Shown here piece by piece: positions 1-5,888 of a DNA stretch of 12,218 nucleotides. The first letter of the stretch is position 1, and each line of letters starts with the position of its first letter. Origin of the DNA: JALYRV01 sp036675475 (GTDB lineage Bacteria > Acidobacteriota > Vicinamibacteria > Vicinamibacterales > SCN-69-37); NCBI GenBank assembly GCA_036675475.1, contig JAKFEY010000041.1, forward strand, positions 1-12,218. Reading direction: 5' to 3'. Below the pieces are notes generated by a model. It was not told the DNA's origin. It did no database searches and worked only from the letters and a program-made list of their open reading frames with translations. A program made the position numbers and the translations under genes.

Positions 1-73
1 CGGCGCGCTTGTAGAAGTACACGCCTGCCGAGGCGAGAGCGACGGCCGCGAGAACGATGACGACTTTACGCAT
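1..73 (-). CDS. Partial membrane-anchored protein, probable efflux periplasmic adaptor (N-terminus only)
   Basis: Only the first 24 codons lie in the window; the gene continues past the left edge. The visible peptide starts MRKVVIVLAAVALASAGVYF and continues YKRA: a short basic N-terminus followed by one hydrophobic segment (about residues 4-20) and then a basic residue. This fits an inner-membrane anchor or uncleaved signal such as those of HlyD/AcrA/MacA-type adaptors. It begins 18 bp after the stop of the TolC-family gene on the same strand, and the GGAG just after that stop can serve as ribosome-binding site, though its spacing to the ATG is long. TolC-type channel genes commonly sit next to adaptor and pump genes, which is the main reason for the call. 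Any secreted or membrane-anchored protein would look the same over this stretch. Confidence 0.5.
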   Translation of the reverse strand, partial: MRKVVIVLAAVALASAGVYFYKRA

Positions 74-91
74 GGGATGCTGACCGACTCC

Positions 92-1738
92 TCAACGAAT
101 CGACGAAATGCCGGTGGCCGTGCCGCCCACGCTCTGCACGCGCTCGAACTCGATCAGCGCGCGCTGATAGTCGAGAATCGCGCGCAGCTCGCTGTTGCGC
201 GCGTTGGCGAGATCGCGCTGGAACTGCACGATCTGATAGTTCGTGGACATGCCCACTTCGAACTTGCTGGCCTCGGCCTCGAGCTGCTTCTCGGCCAGGT
301 CGCGCGTGAGGCGCGCCGCCTCCATGCGCTTGAGCGCGCTTTCCACGCTGAGCGCCGCGTTGGTGACCTCGGTGGCCACCTGCAGCTCGCGCGAGCGAAT
401 CTGCGCCTGCGTCTGCTCGTACTGGATCCTGGCGCTGGCGTACCGCGCCTTCGCGGCCGTGGTGCCGATCGGATAGCTCACCACCGCCTGCAGCGCCCAG
501 GTGGGATAGTCGAATCCCGCGATCTGGCGCAGCGTCTGGTTGTAGCCGCCGGGAATCGTGATGCCGTTGTCGACCTGCGGGCCGCCCGTGGCGTTCAGGC
601 CGTAGGACGCCTGCAGGTCCACCTGCGGCTTGGTCTGGTTGTCGAGCAGCGCCATCGAGATGTCGTTGGTCTGCAGCGTCTTGCGATCCTGCTGCAGGTC
701 GATGCGCTCCTGCAGCGCGCGCGTGACGGCCGCTTCGGCGTTGATCGGCTGCGGCGCCACGACGGGCTGATCCACCGGCTGCAGCCGCGAGCGCCACAGA
801 TCGTCCTGCGTGCTGCCGACGATCAGCCGCTTGAGGTTCAGCTCCGCCGTGCGCCACGTGGCTTCGGCCGTCGTCAGCGACTGCGCCGCCGTGGCGGCCT
901 GCACTTCGGCCTGGATGACGTCAATCGGCGCCAGCGTGCCGATCTCGACGCGGATGCGGTTGTCCTCGACCAGCTTCTGCGACAGCGCGAGCGAGCGCTG
1001 CGCGACGTCGATGGCGCGGATGGCGTAGACGAGCTCCCAGTACGCGTTGCGCACGTTGGCCAGCGTGTTCTCGATCGTGCCCTTGACCTGCAGGTCGGTG
1101 ACCTCGCGGTTGATCTGCAGAATCTGAATCTGCGAGCGCACCGAGTCGATCTTGAAATCGCGCATCAGCGGCTGCGTGAAGCGGAACTGCAGCTGCGAGC
1201 TGAACGTCGGGTTGCGGATCGACCGCGTGTCCGACGTCGCCTGGCGCGAGTTGGTGAAGTTGACCGTGAGGTCGCCGCCGAACTTGCGCATCGCCTGCGT
1301 CACGCCGGCGTTGTAGGTGATCGTGTCGGTGGTGATGACCGCGCCGCCGTCGATGTCGCGCGTCGCCGCGCGGGTGTTGCCCGACGGGCCGATCGTGCCG
1401 GTGAGCGTGGGCAGGAAGCTCGCGCGCTGCGCGGCAAGATCCCAGTCGCGGATGCGCGGGTTGAGGCGTACCACCGCGATGTCGATGTTGCGCTCGAGCG
1501 CGCGCGCGATGGCGTCTTCGAGCGTGATCGGCGCCAGCGGGCCGGTGCCCGGAGGCACCGCCACCGGCGTCGACTGCTTGACGAGGTCGGCCATGCGGAC
1601 CTCGCCGGGCTTCTGCGCCGCCGGGGGCGGCGTCTGGGTCTGGGCCTGTCCGGCCGCTCCGGTATCCTGCGCCTGTGCGATGGCCGGCGCCGACACCAGC
1701 CAGAGCGCGACGAGCGCCCGCGAAACGTGCTTGCTCAC
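92..1738 (-). CDS. TolC-family outer-membrane efflux protein
   Basis: Outer-membrane channel component of a tripartite export or efflux system; TolC-family proteins form a trimeric beta-barrel with a long periplasmic helical tunnel. I chose the GTG at 1738 because a GGAGG lies about 9 nt before it; an in-frame ATG at 1762 would read through that site. This gives 548 aa. A signal peptide (basic SKHVSR, hydrophobic core, AIAQAQ cleavage region) is followed by a Q/P-rich linker and then PITLEDAIARALERN, the usual opening of the first OEP domain. Two long helical repeats follow, with conserved late segments such as QIVQFQRDLANARNSELRAI and DYQRALIEFERVQ near the C-terminus. Length is slightly above the usual 430-500 aa because of the linker. 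It lies 37 bp downstream of the Spy-like gene and 18 bp upstream of the putative adaptor gene, so all three are probably co-transcribed. Substrate cannot be told from sequence. Confidence 0.93.
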   Translation of the reverse strand: MSKHVSRALVALWLVSAPAIAQAQDTGAAGQAQTQTPPPAAQKPGEVRMADLVKQSTPVAVPPGTGPLAPITLEDAIARALERNIDIAVVRLNPRIRDWDLAAQRASFLPTLTGTIGPSGNTRAATRDIDGGAVITTDTITYNAGVTQAMRKFGGDLTVNFTNSRQATSDTRSIRNPTFSSQLQFRFTQPLMRDFKIDSVRSQIQILQINREVTDLQVKGTIENTLANVRNAYWELVYAIRAIDVAQRSLALSQKLVEDNRIRVEIGTLAPIDVIQAEVQAATAAQSLTTAEATWRTAELNLKRLIVGSTQDDLWRSRLQPVDQPVVAPQPINAEAAVTRALQERIDLQQDRKTLQTNDISMALLDNQTKPQVDLQASYGLNATGGPQVDNGITIPGGYNQTLRQIAGFDYPTWALQAVVSYPIGTTAAKARYASARIQYEQTQAQIRSRELQVATEVTNAALSVESALKRMEAARLTRDLAEKQLEAEASKFEVGMSTNYQIVQFQRDLANARNSELRAILDYQRALIEFERVQSVGGTATGISSIR

Positions 1739-1775
1739 TTGAACCTGCCTCCGTGCCTGCAAAACAAAAGGGGAA

Positions 1776-2267
1776 TTATCGCCGACCGCGCTCTTTGCGG
1801 CGCCGGTCGTTGATCTCGGACAGCTTGCGATACTGCTCGGGGGTAAGCGCCTGGTGCATGCGATACACCATGAGCGTCCGCGCCTTGTTGATCTGGCTGC
1901 GCACGGCCTCCATGCGATCGAGCAGCTGGGCGAGCACCTTCTCGTCAGCCGTGTTCTCGCGGATCACCCGGTTCGTTTCCGCCTCGAGCGCGTCGAGCTG
2001 CTTGTGCTGCTCGCGGATCGGCGGGGCGTTGGTCGTCCAGATCTTCTCGATCTTGGTGATCTGCCGCGCGCTCAGGTCGAGCTCCTTCTGCACGGCGCTG
2101 TCGCGCCACCACGGCGCGCGCCGCTCCTGCGACTCGTTTCCCTGCCGCTGCGCCTGGGGCGCCCGCGGTTCCTGAGGCTGACTCTGCGTGTGCCCGGCCG
2201 CCAGGGGCGCGCCCGCGACGACCGCCGCCAGGCACAACCCGGCCAGCGCTCGTGTTGCGATCTTCAT
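1776..2267 (-). CDS. Spy/CpxP-like (LTXXQ-type) periplasmic protein
   Basis: A 163-aa secreted protein. The start ATG has a GGGAG about 7 nt upstream. Residues 1-25 form a signal peptide with hydrophobic core LCLAAVVAGA; a Q/P/R-rich low-complexity stretch (about 27-50) follows. The rest is predicted all-helical and highly charged. It carries two motifs of the Spy/CpxP/ZraP type: LDLSARQ (63-69) and LTPEQ (141-145), matching the LTxxQ pattern that marks the family. Family members act as periplasmic chaperones or as metal and envelope-stress sensors that quench signalling. Here it opens a run with a TolC-type channel and a putative adaptor, so an accessory role for that efflux system, or stress sensing coupled to it, is plausible. 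The overall fold assignment is good; the exact function is inference. Confidence 0.8.
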   Translation of the reverse strand: MKIATRALAGLCLAAVVAGAPLAAGHTQSQPQEPRAPQAQRQGNESQERRAPWWRDSAVQKELDLSARQITKIEKIWTTNAPPIREQHKQLDALEAETNRVIRENTADEKVLAQLLDRMEAVRSQINKARTLMVYRMHQALTPEQYRKLSEINDRRRKERGRR

Positions 2268-2299
2268 GACAACTCCCGCTATGTTCCGTGTTCTCTACG

Positions 2300-2305
2300 T
2301 TATAC
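2300..2305 (-). promoter_or_regulatory. Possible -10 box upstream of the Spy-like/tolC operon
   Basis: On the minus strand the gap between ispH and the Spy-like gene contains TATAAC, five of six matches to the sigma-70 -10 consensus, 32 bp before the start codon. No good -35 hexamer is seen at 16-18 bp. The preceding CG makes a CGTATAAC context that could equally suit an alternative sigma factor. The 83-bp gap is the obvious place for a promoter serving the downstream genes, but the assignment is weak. Confidence 0.3.
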
Positions 2306-2350
2306 GGCCCCTTAACAGGGCTCGTTTACGGTGGGAAGGTTAAGAGAATG

Positions 2351-3553
2351 TCAAGCCTGCGCCGCGAAGGCCGCGAAGGCTTCGAGCCGTTCGATGACCT
2401 GGCCGACGATGTTGTTGGGAGTGGAGGCGCCGGCCGTAAGCCCGACCGTGACCGGTCCTGACGCCGGAAACCACCCGCGCGTCTCCTGCTCGGCCGCCGG
2501 CGCGGTCGACGGCAGGCCGATGGGGCGGTGGCGGATCACCTCCACGTCCAGGCCGTCCGGTTCCGCCACGTGGAAGGTGGGCACGCGCTCGGCGCAGATG
2601 CGCGCGAGGTTGACGGTGTTGCTGCTGTTGTAGCCGCCGACCACCAGCATCAGATCGATGGGCTCGTTCTGGAGCAGCTGCATCACGGCGTCCTGCCGCT
2701 CCTGCGTCGCGCTGCAGATCGTGTCGAACGCGCGGAAGCGGGCCGGCATCTCCGCCTCGCCGTACCGGTCGCGCATCGCCTCGCGGAACATCTCGCCAAT
2801 CTCCAGCGACTCGGTCATCAGCATCGTCGTCTGGTTGGCGCAGCCGACGCGCTGCAGGTGCGCGGCGGGATCGAAGCCGGGCGACACGGCGTCGCGGAAC
2901 CGATCGAGCAGGGCCGCGCCGCCCTCGCCGGTTCGGATGTAGTCGCACACCAGACGCGCCTCGTCGCGATCGAGCACGACGAGGTAGTGGCCGTTGTCGT
3001 ATTTGAGCGCCTGCGACGCGGTGGCGCGCGTCTCTTCGTGCTTCACCTTGCCGTGAATGATCGAGGTGAAGCCGTCCTGCGCGTAGCGGCGCACGTTCTT
3101 CCAGACGTTGAGCACCGAGCCGCAGGTCGTATCGACCAGCGTGCAGCCCTGTTGCTCGAACCGCGCCATGTCGGCGATCGACGCGCCGAACGCCGGGATG
3201 ATGAGCACGTCGGCCGGTCCGACGGCCTGCGGATCTTCGCCGGGATCGCTCAGGAAGCGGATGCCGGCGGCGCGCAGGCGATCGTTGACGTGCGGGTTGT
3301 GGATGATCTCGCCGGTGAGAAACACGTTGCGGTCGGGAAACCGCCGCCGCGCCTGATAGGCGTAATCGACCGCGCGATCGACGCCGTAGCAGAAGCCGAA
3401 CTCGCGCGCGAGGTGCAGCGTGAGGCGGCCCGACTGCCGCACGAACCCCGATGCGCGCACCTCGTCGACGATGCGGCTGTGATAGGCGGCGGCGAGCTCG
3501 CCCGCCACCTCCGCCTTCATGTCGAGGCCCTTGCGGAAAATCAGCTGCGCCAC
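2351..3553 (-). CDS. ispH: 4-hydroxy-3-methylbut-2-enyl diphosphate reductase, long plant/cyanobacterial-type
   Basis: IspH (LytB) is the last enzyme of the MEP isoprenoid pathway. It reduces HMBPP to isopentenyl and dimethylallyl diphosphate with a [4Fe-4S] cluster, in the cytoplasm. The three cluster cysteines are visible: C55 in EFGFCYGVDRAV, C144 in VDTTCG, and the one in FDTICSATQERQDA. Substrate-binding motifs EIIHNPHVN, IHGKVKHEET, NQTTML, GGYNSSNT and TAGASTPNN are all present. I place the start at the GTG at 3553 (400 aa), five bases after the anti-sigma stop. It retains an N-terminal RKGLDMKAEV segment that corresponds to the RKGFGFKEE segment of plant IspH as I recall it. The alternative ATG at 3520 (389 aa) has an AAGGG upstream but would drop part of this. 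Longer reading-frame extension into the anti-sigma gene is spurious. Confidence 0.95.
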   Translation of the reverse strand: MAQLIFRKGLDMKAEVAGELAAAYHSRIVDEVRASGFVRQSGRLTLHLAREFGFCYGVDRAVDYAYQARRRFPDRNVFLTGEIIHNPHVNDRLRAAGIRFLSDPGEDPQAVGPADVLIIPAFGASIADMARFEQQGCTLVDTTCGSVLNVWKNVRRYAQDGFTSIIHGKVKHEETRATASQALKYDNGHYLVVLDRDEARLVCDYIRTGEGGAALLDRFRDAVSPGFDPAAHLQRVGCANQTTMLMTESLEIGEMFREAMRDRYGEAEMPARFRAFDTICSATQERQDAVMQLLQNEPIDLMLVVGGYNSSNTVNLARICAERVPTFHVAEPDGLDVEVIRHRPIGLPSTAPAAEQETRGWFPASGPVTVGLTAGASTPNNIVGQVIERLEAFAAFAAQA

Positions 3554-3558
3554 GCGCG

Positions 3559-4164
3559 TTACCGGCGCGGCATGCCGGCGAGCGTCAGTTCGCGCGCGCG
3601 CGGCGTCATGTCGTCGATCGTGCGGAGCGAGTCGAGCGAGACGCGATCGTAGGCGGCATCGAGCAGGGCGGCCTCGTCGAGATCGCCGGCCGACACGGCC
3701 GTGGCGCCGCCTGCCGGCACGCCGGCGGCCGGGCGCGGCGCGGCTGGCGCGTTGCGGGCCTGCTGCGACGGTGGCGTGTGGGGATCGAGCAGGCGGCCCG
3801 ACGCGAGGCCGATCATGAAGAACGCGACGGCGGCCGCGGCGGCCCAGCGGACCACGTCGGCGGTGGCACGCGTCGAGGGGGTGGCGGCGCCGGCGGGGAA
3901 GGCGATGACGCGCGCGGAGCGGCCGGCGGCTTCGAGCCGCGCGAGCACGGCGTCCGTCTGCGCGGCGAGCCGATCGGGCGTGAAGACGGCGTCGGCCATG
4001 GCGCCCGCGTCGGCGGCGGTGCCGTCGACCCACGCGCGCAGGTCCGCGAGCCGCGCCTGGCACGGCGCGCACGATGCCACGTGCGGCGTCGACGGCTCGC
4101 CCGCGATGATCGCGGCAAGCGTCGCCTCCGACGCGTGTCTCCCCAAACGTTCAGCCAATCGCAT
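3559..4164 (-). CDS. Probable anti-sigma factor with HxxxCxxC motif and one transmembrane helix
   Basis: A 201-aa protein encoded immediately after the ECF sigma factor; its ATG lies inside the end of the sigma gene (14-nt overlap) with an AAGGAAAG ribosome site, so translation is probably coupled. Near the N-terminus, H28, C32 and C35 form the HxxxCxxC signature of zinc-binding anti-sigma (ZAS) domains. A single hydrophobic helix spans about residues 105-123 (VVRWAAAAAVAFFMIGL). The segment after it is Pro/Ala-rich and then acidic and helical (DLDEAALLDAAYDRVSLDSL), presumably periplasmic. The expected role is to hold the sigma factor at the membrane until an envelope signal releases it. Position, motif and topology agree; overall similarity to any named anti-sigma is low, so the signal cannot be named. 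Its stop is five bases before the ispH start. Confidence 0.75.
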   Translation of the reverse strand: MRLAERLGRHASEATLAAIIAGEPSTPHVASCAPCQARLADLRAWVDGTAADAGAMADAVFTPDRLAAQTDAVLARLEAAGRSARVIAFPAGAATPSTRATADVVRWAAAAAVAFFMIGLASGRLLDPHTPPSQQARNAPAAPRPAAGVPAGGATAVSAGDLDEAALLDAAYDRVSLDSLRTIDDMTPRARELTLAGMPRR

Positions 4165-4849
4165 TTCTTTCCTTTGCCTTCCGTCGTTCGTCTGCCGTCT
4201 TCCGTCTCTGGTCTTCCGTCTTCAGTCTTTCGTCTTCCGTCTGCTGTGCAAGCAGCGTGCGCAGTTTCCGGATGGCGCGGAACAGGTGCACGCGCACGGT
4301 CGACTCGTTCAATCCGGTCATGCCGCTGACCTCCTTCGAGGAGTAGCCCTCGTAGTGGCTCAGCATGAAAATCGTGCGCTGCCGGTCGGGCAGCTGGGCC
4401 AGCGCGCCGGCGAGCCGGCGCCGCCGCTCGTCGAGCAGCACGGCGTCTTCCGGGCTCGGCCCTTTGGCGGCCGTAATCTCGGTCATCTCGCGCTCGCCGC
4501 CGCCCGGCTCGATCATCGGCACGATCCAGCGGTCGCGGCGCCTGCGCGCTTTCAGCCGGTCCAGGCATCCATTGATCAGGATGCGCGTGAACCACACCTC
4601 GAACGGCCACTCGTCCTTGTAGGAGGCTATGTGCGTGAACGCCTTGACGAAGGCATCCTGCACGGCCTCGTCCGCGTCGGCGCCGTCGCGCAGGTAGTGC
4701 AGCGCGATGCGTGAGGCCCGCCGCTGGTGCCGCGCGACGACCTCGGCATATCGCTCCCGTGCCTCGTCCAGCCGGTTCTCGGCCGCGAGGGCCTTGACGG
4801 CCGCGGCGACGTTTTCGCCGTCGGCAGCGGGTGGGGGCGTTGCCATCAT
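4151..4849 (-). CDS. ECF (group 4) RNA polymerase sigma factor
   Basis: A 232-aa sigma-70-family factor of the extracytoplasmic-function type, directing RNA polymerase to a small stress regulon. Sigma region 2 covers about residues 30-100, with the typical DADEAVQDAFVKAF and WPFEVWFTRILINGCLDRLK segments. A linker follows, then region 4 (about 150-200) with LPDRQRTIFMLSHYEGYSSK and the helix-turn-helix MTGLNESTVRVHLFRAIRKLR. Residues 204-227 form an unusual Lys/Glu/Arg/Asp tail made of KTED-like repeats, encoded by a DNA repeat (4171-4245). Two tandem ATGs at the start (4849 and 4846) lack a clear ribosome site. The gene follows the SpoIID-like gene by 27 bp and overlaps the probable anti-sigma gene. 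Whether it controls the downstream Spy-like/TolC operon is unknown. Confidence 0.93.
   Translation of the reverse strand: MMATPPPAADGENVAAAVKALAAENRLDEARERYAEVVARHQRRASRIALHYLRDGADADEAVQDAFVKAFTHIASYKDEWPFEVWFTRILINGCLDRLKARRRRDRWIVPMIEPGGGEREMTEITAAKGPSPEDAVLLDERRRRLAGALAQLPDRQRTIFMLSHYEGYSSKEVSGMTGLNESTVRVHLFRAIRKLRTLLAQQTEDERLKTEDQRRKTADERRKAKERNAIG
4171..4245. repeat. Low-complexity repeat in the 3' end of the sigma factor gene
   Basis: This stretch is built from copies of GTCTTCCGTCT and close variants on the plus strand. Three exact 11-bp copies lie at 4197-4207, 4211-4221 and 4232-4242, with partly matching copies between and beyond them. On the minus strand it reads as purine-rich AGACGGAAGAC units and encodes the charged tail of the sigma factor. 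Its base composition is markedly lower in GC than the neighbouring coding sequence. Confidence 0.8.
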
Positions 4850-4876
4850 GGATTACGAGCGCGGCAGGAAGGGTGT

Positions 4877-5830
4877 TTACCCTGCGCCGGCTCGTTTGAT
4901 TATAGCCCCCGGGTAGTAGAACCGCAGGATATCGGGCGCTTTCGCGCCCGCGCGCGCCCGGGCCAGCGCGCCGAGCTGGCACAGGCCGACGCCGTGCCCG
5001 AAGCCCGTCCCGGTGGCCTGCCAGCCCTCGCGGGTGCCGCGCAGCGTGAACCGCGTGCTCGGCAGCGCCCGCAGCCCGAGCGCGGCCGACACGACCGCGC
5101 GGAAGACGTCGCCGTCGACCTCGACGGCCGTCCGCCCGGTCAGCCGCACCCGCGCCGCGCGTCCCGAGCGATCGCGGCGAATCACGTCAATCTCGCGAAG
5201 CGGCAGTGCCACCCGCGTGCGCCGATCGGCCGCGAGCGCCGCGCCGAGTTTCGCGCGATCGAGCGCCGACGTCCACTCGCGATGCGCCGGCACGTCATCC
5301 GTCTGTGCGACGAGGTACGCGCGCGCCGTGCCCCAGACGTCGCGCGCGTCGGCCGTGTGGCCGCCGCAGTCGGCATGGAACACGGCTTCGATGAAGCGTC
5401 CGTCGTGCACGAGCACCTGCCGGCTGGTACGTGTCGCAATCGCGCGCGCCAGCGACGCCCAGCGCCCATCCTTCAGGCGCGATGCCTCATACCGCTGGCA
5501 GTGCGTCGCGTCGCACAGGTCGAATCCCTCGGCGCCGTGACGGCCCCGCCGGCTCGCGGCATACGTGCGCGCGACGATGATCTGTGCTTCGTAGAGGGCT
5601 TCCGCCGTCGGCGGCGGCACGGCGCCCGGCGCGATCTCGGTGAGCGCCACGGCGGCGGCATACAGATCGAGCGGCACGCGCTCGATGCGCCCGTTGTGCC
5701 TGACGCGCACGCTGTCGTTGATGCGCGGCACGCCCGAGGGCGCCGTCACCGGCGCCGATGGCGCGCATGCGGCGGCCGCGCCCATGGCCGCAAGGACCGC
5801 ACTGAGGATGATGCCGCGCGCTCGTGTCAT
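4877..5830 (-). CDS. SpoIID/LytB-domain lipoprotein (peptidoglycan-acting)
   Basis: A 317-aa SpoIID/LytB-domain protein. In sporulating Firmicutes SpoIID is a lytic transglycosylase acting on stem-peptide-free glycan strands; homologues with unproven roles are common in non-sporulating Gram-negative bacteria. The N-terminus is a lipoprotein signal ending AAAAC (C22). Domain motifs appear in order: VPLDLYAAAVALTEIAP (about 52-68), where E65 sits at the position of the family's proposed catalytic glutamate; AEALYEAQIIVARTYAAS (76-93); FDLCDATHCQRY (103-114) and HADCGGHTAD, whose Cys/His residues could bind zinc as reported for some SpoIID proteins; DVWG; and the C-terminal GTGFGHGVGLCQLGA. The start ATG at 5830 lies in the second copy of a duplicated GGAAGCCAGATG unit. 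It is divergent from pckA and 27 bp upstream of the sigma gene on the same strand. Confidence 0.9.
   Translation of the reverse strand: MTRARGIILSAVLAAMGAAAACAPSAPVTAPSGVPRINDSVRVRHNGRIERVPLDLYAAAVALTEIAPGAVPPPTAEALYEAQIIVARTYAASRRGRHGAEGFDLCDATHCQRYEASRLKDGRWASLARAIATRTSRQVLVHDGRFIEAVFHADCGGHTADARDVWGTARAYLVAQTDDVPAHREWTSALDRAKLGAALAADRRTRVALPLREIDVIRRDRSGRAARVRLTGRTAVEVDGDVFRAVVSAALGLRALPSTRFTLRGTREGWQATGTGFGHGVGLCQLGALARARAGAKAPDILRFYYPGAIIKRAGAG
4899..4904 (-). promoter_or_regulatory. Perfect TATAAT in the end of spoIID-like gene, possible sigma-gene promoter
   Basis: A consensus -10 hexamer lies on the minus strand in the last codons of the SpoIID-like gene, 50 bp before the sigma factor start. 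No recognisable -35 box is found 16-18 bp upstream, and the hexamer also encodes ordinary residues (A-I-I), so it may be chance. In GC-rich coding DNA a perfect TATAAT is uncommon enough to note. Confidence 0.25.
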
Positions 5831-5841
5831 CTGGCTTCCAT
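5827..5841 (-). CDS. Possible four-codon leader (M-E-A-R-stop) overlapping the SpoIID-like start
   Basis: The duplicated start region creates ATG GAA GCC AGA TGA, whose TGA overlaps the real ATG in the arrangement ATGA. A GGAAG precedes each of the two ATGs at equal distance. If ribosomes start at the first ATG they would terminate exactly on the second and could re-initiate. This may be only a by-product of the tandem duplication; there is no evidence of expression. Confidence 0.25.
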   Translation of the reverse strand: MEAR

Positions 5842-5850
5842 CTGGCTTCC
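5829..5850. repeat. Perfect 11-bp tandem duplication in the spoIID/pckA divergent spacer
   Basis: ATCTGGCTTCC occurs twice head to tail (5829-5839 and 5840-5850). On the minus strand each copy is a GGAAG ribosome site followed by an ATG-forming end, so the translation start of the SpoIID-like gene is duplicated. The remaining spacer up to pckA holds no convincing promoter; TACGAT at 5857-5862 is at best a weak -10 box for pckA. Confidence 0.85.
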
Positions 5851-5888
5851 TTGTAGTACGATAGTGTGTTTTTCGCCAAAGGAGAGGC

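Noticed and set aside
77..1813. Long plus-strand open frame (578 codons) opposite the TolC-family gene
   Set aside because: Its translation is Arg/Leu/Ala-rich without any family motif; it is the usual antisense shadow of a GC-rich gene, and the minus-strand frame has a signal peptide and OEP motifs.
2307..2321. Short inverted repeat (GCCC...GGGC) after ispH as a terminator
   Set aside because: The stem is only four to five pairs and no T tract follows on the minus strand.
3554..4072. N-terminal extension of the IspH frame to 573 codons
   Set aside because: The extra residues are Arg/Gly/Ala-rich and lie wholly within the anti-sigma gene; known IspH proteins start near the GTG at 3553.
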